Of a stretch of DNA of 64,000 bases, positions 60,741-64,000 are shown piece after piece (position 1 is the first letter of the stretch; each line of letters begins with the position of its first letter). The stretch comes from JBBKXR01 sp037969585 (lineage in GTDB: Bacteria; Verrucomicrobiota; Verrucomicrobiia; Verrucomicrobiales; DEV007): contig JBBKXR010000032.1 in NCBI GenBank assembly GCA_037969585.1, forward strand, positions 1 through 64,000, written 5' to 3'. A program made the translations under genes and the position numbers. Below the pieces are notes generated by a model. That model was given only the letters and a program-made list of their open reading frames with translations. It searched no databases and was not told where the DNA came from.

Positions 60741-61373
60741 ATGAACACGAGACAGGTAATCCTGGCAGGGCTCTATCTGTGCCTATCTGGTCTTGTTTAC
60801 GCCGATGAGCCGACGCCGGAACAAATTTCCCTAATCCGTCACTGGCTCTCGCACACGTCCGAGACCAGCATTCATCAATTGAGGGGTGCATCAGGAAATA
60901 AGGTCTATCTCCACAAAGATGGCCACAAGGAAGCTGTATATGATGAGGCGGGGAAAATCGTGAAGGACGGCATCAACGATGGATCCTATAATTATGCACA
61001 TCCTGTAGAGCAGCCACTGAAGCACTTCAACAGGGACATTCTTCCGTGGCTACTGTGGGGAGCGAGTCGGTCAGATCCGACTAGCGTGGAGGAGCGCCTG
61101 GAAGCTTATTCACGGGCCCTGGGTGGAGGCCTTGGGGGAGCGCAAGCTGAGCCGAAGAGGCAGTTTAACGACAAGAAAATCGACAACACCGAAGTTCAGG
61201 TTGTCGCGTTCTTCATTAGAGTGATCGAAGAAGGTGGTGTGCAGGAGGTTTTCAAAATTCTCAAGAATCCAGAATATGAGCCCAAGGAACCTTCGAAAAT
61301 CGGTAAGGGACTTACCATAGGCCTCAGTAAGGTTGTCAGCTCCGGGGATTTCCAACCCGTCAAACCGGATTGA
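60741..61373 (+). CDS. Exported protein of unknown function
   Basis: 210 aa with a clear signal peptide (MNTRQVILAGLYLCLSGLVY, cleavage near YADE). The mature protein is mixed charge, with KVYLHKDGHKEAVYDEAGKI and a Gly/Ala-rich GGGLGGAQAEP segment. No family recognised. The start ATG is chosen for the signal peptide. The 150-bp gap upstream contains no terminator. Confidence 0.65.
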   Translation: MNTRQVILAGLYLCLSGLVYADEPTPEQISLIRHWLSHTSETSIHQLRGASGNKVYLHKDGHKEAVYDEAGKIVKDGINDGSYNYAHPVEQPLKHFNRDILPWLLWGASRSDPTSVEERLEAYSRALGGGLGGAQAEPKRQFNDKKIDNTEVQVVAFFIRVIEEGGVQEVFKILKNPEYEPKEPSKIGKGLTIGLSKVVSSGDFQPVKPD

Positions 61374-61466
61374 CGCACGATGTCGAATAAACTGATGTAG
61401 CCACCCCTCCTCCGTCTGTTCCTCGCCAGCTGAGCTGGCTTATTCTGGACGTTCGGCACGAAAAAA

Positions 61467-62000
61467 ATGATCACTCGCTTGGTCCTCGTAACCATCAGTG
61501 CATCTGCTGCGTTGAGCTCTTGCCAAGATGATTCTTCAGCTGATTAAGATTCCATCAAGGCGTCGCTTGCTGAGTTCGACAGTGATGCCCGGCCAAGGAC
61601 CGCAACTTCTCATTATTGTGAGACCATCTTCACAAGCAAAGGTGGGTTTTTTATAGGCACGCAAGAAGCGCAATTGGATGCCGCCGGAGTGCTCCATTTT
61701 CAAGGAGCATCTCGAACCAGCGGCTATTTCATTGCTCCACCCATGCGTTGGGTTGATTCAATCGATGAAGCGAATGAAGCGTTTATTTCGGAATACAAGA
61801 AATCAGGTGGTTACGCATACCCAACGAAATTCCATAACGCCGAACGAGATGCTGCGCTGGCAAATGAAAAATTTAACCCTCGCTGCTGCTTTATGGGTCT
61901 TCGTTTTTTCCGGATGTGCTACGTAGACCTCAGTATCGGAGCTAAAACATATTCAGGATCACAACGGCGCCCTGACCAAGTCGCTCTATTACGCGGCTAG
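61467..62000 (+). pseudogene. Lipoprotein-like gene with in-frame ochre codon after lipobox
   Basis: The ATG at 61467 begins a lipoprotein leader ending in the lipobox LSSC and QDDSSAD; codon 27 (61545-61547) is TAA. The same frame continues without a stop for about 150 codons to TAG at 61998-62000: DSIKASLAEFDSDARPRTAT, YCETIFTSKGGFFIGTQEAQ, RWVDSIDEANEAFISEYKKS, then YPTKFHNAERDAALANEKF. The last 45 codons overlap the leader of the next lipoprotein frame, so the true end may be earlier. Probably a broken gene; a translational restart at TTG 61674 would give an unexported fragment. No family recognised. Confidence 0.5.
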
Positions 62001-62223
62001 CGGCAAAGGCCGAAAGAAGGTCGAGGTGGTCGCGCAGGCGGGCACGAAGCCAATGAAAGTGAAGGGTAAACGACCTCGTCCACCACGCCCGATCGAATAC
62101 GAAGTGGCGGCCGGTCAGACATTCAAATTCGAGTTTTGGGCACCTAAAGAATTTTGGGTGCGAGCCTACGAGGGCAGCAAATCAGTGGCGGAAGAAACCG
62201 ACAAGACGAAGACTGGATTGTAG
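61864..62223 (+). pseudogene. Lipoprotein gene with in-frame amber codon right after lipobox
   Basis: The ATG at 61864 (or in-frame 61849) begins a textbook lipoprotein leader (NLTLAAALWVFVFSGCAT). The very next codon (61924-61926) is TAG. The frame then stays open for 98 codons to TAG at 62221-62223: TSVSELKHIQDHNGALTKSL, VEVVAQAGTKPMKVKGKRPR, EYEVAAGQTFKFEFWAPKEF, ending DKTKTGL. Composition and the beta-rich segment look like a real protein. Either a nonsense mutation or read-through; a restart at GTG 62026 would lose the lipid anchor. Confidence 0.55.
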
Positions 62224-62312
62224 TTCGATCCACTCAGGGCCGAGTGGCGTCGATAGTTTGCCTCGCTCGTGTCACAACTTCGAGGAAAGTGCTCGGTCCC
62301 ATTTGCTTGCCG

Positions 62313-63431
62313 CTACTCTTTGGCGTCGGGCGCCCGCCACACCGAGACTCCCATGTGATAACCTTTATGCTGCGGTGACTCGCTCGAATACCACGCGGTG
62401 ACGATATTTCCGTCCGCCAGTTGCACGCTCGACGGGTAGCCGCAATCGCCACCGTCGGCGGTGTGAGCGATGCGCAGTGGCTCGCCCCAACTCTTGCCGT
62501 CATCGTCGCTTAGCTTGGCGAGCACGCCACGCCGACCGTCGACGCGAACGCCGTAGCTGAGCAACAATCGACCGTCAGCCAAGCGCGCCAACTGTCCGTT
62601 GATCTCGTTGCGCCCAGACACCGGCACAGGCTCCTGCCAGGTGATTCCGTTGTCGTCACTGCGGATCAGTTCCATCTTGTCGATGCGCGCGGCCGCCAGC
62701 CAGCTCTTGCCGCCGAGGGGGAAGATATCAGTTTCGTTATGGCGCTGGCCAATGATCGCCACCTTTTTCCAAGTCCAGCCATCGTCGTCACTGCGCAAAT
62801 GCCACGAACGCCAGCCCTTGGTTTTGCTACTCGCAGCGGGATCGAGAAATTCTCCCTGATAAGTCGATACATGCAGCGCACCATCGTCACCTGTCCAGAT
62901 GTCACCGAACGGAATGTGCTCCGACCAACCCGCTTCGGCAGCGGGAAAATCCTCACGCTTTTCCCAAGTGCGTCCTCCATCCGCCGAGCGCAAAACCCAA
63001 CTGCGCAGAATGTCATCGCGAAACCGCGTCTGCTTCGGGCGCTCGGGTTGCTTGATGTCTGTCCAGCCGGAACAGAGCACCACTAGATCTCCGTTGGCGG
63101 CGACGCCGGCAGCATGATTCATGCGCGTCGTCTTCGGCGCATGCTCGGTGACGGTGCTGCGTTTTTCCCAGGTCAGTCCGTCCTGACTCGCCCAACAGTC
63201 GATGTCCGACTCCGCCAGTCCATGGCTCGGCTTGTTGTGAAATACCGCGATGACCGTGCCGTCGCCGAGCAGAGTCAGGTTCGGCCAGGCGCAGACATCC
63301 TCGACGGCCATCACGTGCTGAATAACCTTAGGCTCCGGTTCGGGCTCCGGTTTTACAGAGTCGGCCGCCACGCCGGATACGACTAACAAAGGAACTGGCA
63401 ACAATCGAAACAGCGGAGATAGGAGCGACAT
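62313..63431 (-). CDS. Exported sialidase-like (BNR/Asp-box) propeller protein
   Basis: 372 aa from the ATG at 63431 (signal peptide LSPLFRLLPVPLLVVSGVAA). Five Asp-box repeats (S-x-D-x-G-x-x-W) mark a six-bladed propeller: SQDGLTW, SADGGRTW, SDDDGWTW, SDDNGITW, SDDDGKSW. The arginine triad of true sialidases was not located with certainty, and SYGVRVDGRRGVLAKLSDDD resembles the many uncharacterised exo-alpha-sialidase-like proteins of these phyla. It probably acts on or binds glycans outside the cell. The acidic EPEPEPEPK repeat after the leader is notable. Confidence 0.85.
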   Translation of the reverse strand: MSLLSPLFRLLPVPLLVVSGVAADSVKPEPEPEPKVIQHVMAVEDVCAWPNLTLLGDGTVIAVFHNKPSHGLAESDIDCWASQDGLTWEKRSTVTEHAPKTTRMNHAAGVAANGDLVVLCSGWTDIKQPERPKQTRFRDDILRSWVLRSADGGRTWEKREDFPAAEAGWSEHIPFGDIWTGDDGALHVSTYQGEFLDPAASSKTKGWRSWHLRSDDDGWTWKKVAIIGQRHNETDIFPLGGKSWLAAARIDKMELIRSDDNGITWQEPVPVSGRNEINGQLARLADGRLLLSYGVRVDGRRGVLAKLSDDDGKSWGEPLRIAHTADGGDCGYPSSVQLADGNIVTAWYSSESPQHKGYHMGVSVWRAPDAKE

Positions 63432-63569
63432 AAGGAAAAGGCGATGAAAAGATGATATTGAACTCGAGGCGGGCAGCGTGTCCGATGGGTGCCACCGCGG
63501 CAACGATTCATCGAGCGCAATAAGGCCAGTGTCAGCGACCCATGAGCGCTTCGAACCGAAGGATTGCCA

Positions 63570-63917
63570 TCAGGCGGCTATCGACAGAAACAGTGCCGCA
63601 GCATAGCTGTATGCCATGAACAAATACCCACCGGCGAGCAACGCCCCGGAGCAATAAATCACCAAATTCCCGCGAAGTGAATCGCCCTGGAAACGGTTGA
63701 ACTTCATTGCCGCGATCAGCCAAACGAGAGGCAAGATCAAGAGTAGCCACCCCCAGTGACTCATCAAGTAGGCGGTCCGCGTCGGAAAGCGTTCCGGCAC
63801 CCAAGTGCTCAAGATCACCGACTGAAGTCTATACACCATAGCGGAAACCAGGCAGGCAATGACCAGCGCACCGGTCTGTGCGATGGCGAGAAAGGTGATC
63901 GGTTTTTGCGCGAGCAT
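63570..63917 (-). CDS. Small membrane protein with three membrane segments
   Basis: 115 aa from the ATG at 63917 (MLAQKPITFLAIAQ); an upstream ATG at 63956 is possible. Segments: AIAQTGALVIACLVSAMVY, WGWLLLILPLVWLIAAM and GALLAGGYLFMAYSYAAALF. The pattern and length resemble DUF1648-like or other short membrane proteins but I cannot assign a family. It lies about 140 bp upstream of the sialidase-like gene on the same strand. Confidence 0.6.
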   Translation of the reverse strand: MLAQKPITFLAIAQTGALVIACLVSAMVYRLQSVILSTWVPERFPTRTAYLMSHWGWLLLILPLVWLIAAMKFNRFQGDSLRGNLVIYCSGALLAGGYLFMAYSYAAALFLSIAA

Positions 63918-64000
63918 CGCAACCCACCTTATCTCACTCCGGCAAGAACTGTCCATCCAGTTTGAAATAGCCGATTCCGCATTCGGAGATTAGGCGCAGA

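Noticed and set aside
13472..62223. Alternative genetic code reading TAG or TAA as sense
   Set aside because: Many intact genes in the window end in TAG or TAA at the expected family length (for example ssb, the OmpA-like gene and the cytochrome-FGE gene end in TAG), so the stops are normally obeyed.

Overview
The window looks like a chromosomal segment of a Verrucomicrobiota bacterium, probably Opitutia-like, with Planctomycetota as the main alternative. This rests on gene content: secreted PSD1/DUF1549-DUF1553 and DUF1587-DUF1592-DUF1585 cytochrome-domain proteins, DUF1501 and DUF1552 partners with twin-arginine leaders, DUF1080 proteins, a Zn-ribbon Ser/Thr kinase next to a W-R-P-V type ECF sigma factor, and repeated Gfo/Idh/MocA oxidoreductases. 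No rRNA, tRNA, CRISPR array, prophage or complete IS was seen.

Layout. 0.5-5.7 kb: small membrane protein, SSB, OmpA-like protein, sigma factor and kinase. 5.8-22.7 kb: a carbohydrate/secreted-protein region with a double DUF1080 protein, a cytochrome-FGE-like fusion, ApbE, two Gfo/Idh/MocA oxidoreductases split by a four-helix-bundle cassette, a broken secreted gene, an SHD1-like protein, PSD1, two DUF1501 proteins and a TIM-barrel isomerase. 22.9-26.3 kb (minus strand): HtrA protease with an alpha/beta hydrolase, and a GAF protein. 26.5-33.5 kb: fatty acid hydroxylase and a complete RND tripartite efflux operon. 33.5-38.2 kb: RAYT-type transposase, SLC13 transporter, methyltransferase, secreted lipase-like hydrolase. 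38.4-45.9 kb: a Pel exopolysaccharide operon (pelB-like, D, E, F, G) without pelA or pelC. 46.0-50.1 kb (minus): xylulokinase, DUF374 acyltransferase, FolD, and a second SHD1-like protein. 50.3-59.2 kb (minus): DUF1592-type cytochrome protein, DUF1552 partner, PQQ-like propeller, discoidin-domain histidine kinase and LuxR-type regulator, ending in a clear terminator. 59.5-64 kb: small lipoproteins and membrane proteins, two genes with in-frame stops, a sialidase-like protein and a small membrane protein.

How the genes fit together. The DUF1080, Gfo/Idh/MocA and TIM-barrel isomerase genes match the 3-keto-glycoside route of sugar breakdown. The PSD1/DUF1501 and DUF1592/DUF1552 pairs are typical secreted modules of these phyla with unknown biochemistry. 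The Pel operon has the inner-membrane synthesis core with a c-di-GMP-receptor-like PelD. The kinase/sigma pair and the discoidin kinase/regulator pair are likely sensors of extracellular conditions.

Most unusual signals. (1) A family of five composite intergenic repeats (7.4, 17.9, 19.6, 22.7 and 56.1 kb), built from triplets of 10-bp words in opposed orientation with a recurring GTAG-plus-partial-palindrome unit, found only beside secreted-protein genes. (2) Three small exported-protein genes, each broken by one in-frame stop just after the signal peptide or lipobox. (3) A four-helix-bundle gene in a CAGAGGT/ACCTCTG inverted-repeat cassette inserted between two oxidoreductase genes.
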